A stretch of DNA of 57,039 nucleotides from JBKPNZ01 sp046732895 (GTDB taxonomy: Bacteria > Actinomycetota > Thermoleophilia > Solirubrobacterales > 70-9), in NCBI GenBank assembly GCA_046732895.1, contig JBKPNZ010000051.1:1-57039 (forward strand), written 5' to 3'. A program made the position numbers and the translations under genes. The notes under the pieces were generated by a model. That model was not told the DNA's origin. It ran no database searches and saw nothing but the letters and a program-made list of their open reading frames with translations. This document shows positions 56,916 through 57,039 of the stretch, piece after piece; the stretch's first letter is position 1, and every line of letters starts with the position of its first letter.

Positions 56916-57039
56916 GTGCCGGCGGCGATCCGGCGCCGGAGGCTGGCTGCGCTCGGTGCGGTCGGCATCCTCGCCGCCGTCCTGGGGGCCCTCGCAGGCG
57001 CCGGCGGCGACAGCGGCGGGCCCACACCCGCGTCTGCGC
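56916..57039 (+). CDS. N-terminus of a membrane or exported protein (3' truncated)
   Basis: A frame stays open to the end of the window from GTG 56916. It begins with a basic patch (RRRR), a hydrophobic helix (LAALGAVGILAAVLGALAGA) and a Gly/Ser/Pro linker. This is a signal anchor or signal peptide. CTG 56892, overlapping the preceding stop as CTGA, is an alternative start adding eight residues. The functional domain lies outside the window, so no family is assigned. Confidence 0.55.
   Translation, partial: MPAAIRRRRLAALGAVGILAAVLGALAGAGGDSGGPTPASA

Overview
The window is a dense, high-GC bacterial chromosome segment. I infer an actinobacterium, most like the Thermoleophilia/Solirubrobacterales branch. 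Reasons: the GC content; RecX, RNase Y, MiaB, MiaA, DapF, a DapL-type aminotransferase and HflX clustered behind recA; RNase J beside DapA; a MurT/GatD pair; SigF-type sigma regulation; and frequent GTG/TTG starts. No rRNA, tRNA, CRISPR array, phage gene or insertion sequence was recognised. It reads as core chromosome with a few accessory genes.

Layout: (1) 1-149, end of a DsbA-like thiol oxidoreductase. (2) 226-7669, pnp, an M16 peptidase, dapB, a small membrane protein, dapA and RNase J. (3) 7745-9280, a secreted HExxH metalloprotease, then a leftward response regulator/histidine kinase pair (9463-11599) with a strong terminator. (4) 11718-16937, ftsK, a RodZ-like protein, cinA and an unknown gene. 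(5) 16955-17988, a leftward hydrolase and tiny zinc-ribbon protein. (6) 18134-28264, thpR, recA, recX, rny, a cytochrome c, miaB, miaA, a SnoaL-like gene, dapF, an ASCH-winged-helix gene and dapL. (7) 28344-33874, a DMT-like transporter, an NAD-dependent epimerase (leftward), a GH114-like secreted protein, hflX, dut and a secreted beta-propeller protein. (8) 33876-37652, a leftward operon with 4-nt overlaps: lipid kinase, murT, methyltransferase, gatD. (9) 37723-41155, a lipoprotein peptidyl-prolyl isomerase, peroxiredoxin, hydrolase and small conserved proteins. (10) 41290-43311, a partner-switch module (STAS, anti-sigma kinase) convergent with its likely sigma factor. (11) 43544-52369, membrane proteins, YqgE, a thioredoxin-TPR protein, CcdA, a WS/DGAT acyltransferase, a YdjC-like protein, a LOG-family protein and an RDD protein. 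(12) 52556-57039, two tandem cupredoxins, a multicopper oxidase, a potassium channel, a GNAT acetyltransferase and a truncated last gene.

Together the genes supply four steps of the diaminopimelate-aminotransferase route (dapA, dapB, dapL, dapF), lipid II amidation (murT, gatD) and three RNA-decay enzymes (PNPase, RNase J, RNase Y). They also include recombination, tRNA-modification and GTPase functions, envelope thiol-redox functions (DsbA-like, Trx, CcdA) and a copper-redox cluster.

Four observations stand out. First, four unrelated genes (thpR, miaA, an epimerase, a DUF3052 gene) share a ~60-nt leader made of two hairpins and a similar linker ending at the start codon; it is absent from the other spacers I read. 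Second, at least fifteen genes have a TANNNT hexamer 6-10 nt before a canonical start codon, the geometry of leaderless transcripts. Third, the DapF homologue has serine at both positions of the catalytic cysteines (73 and 215). Fourth, RNase Y has no membrane anchor, dut seems to start at CTG, and the lipid kinase has no ATG, GTG or TTG in reach.
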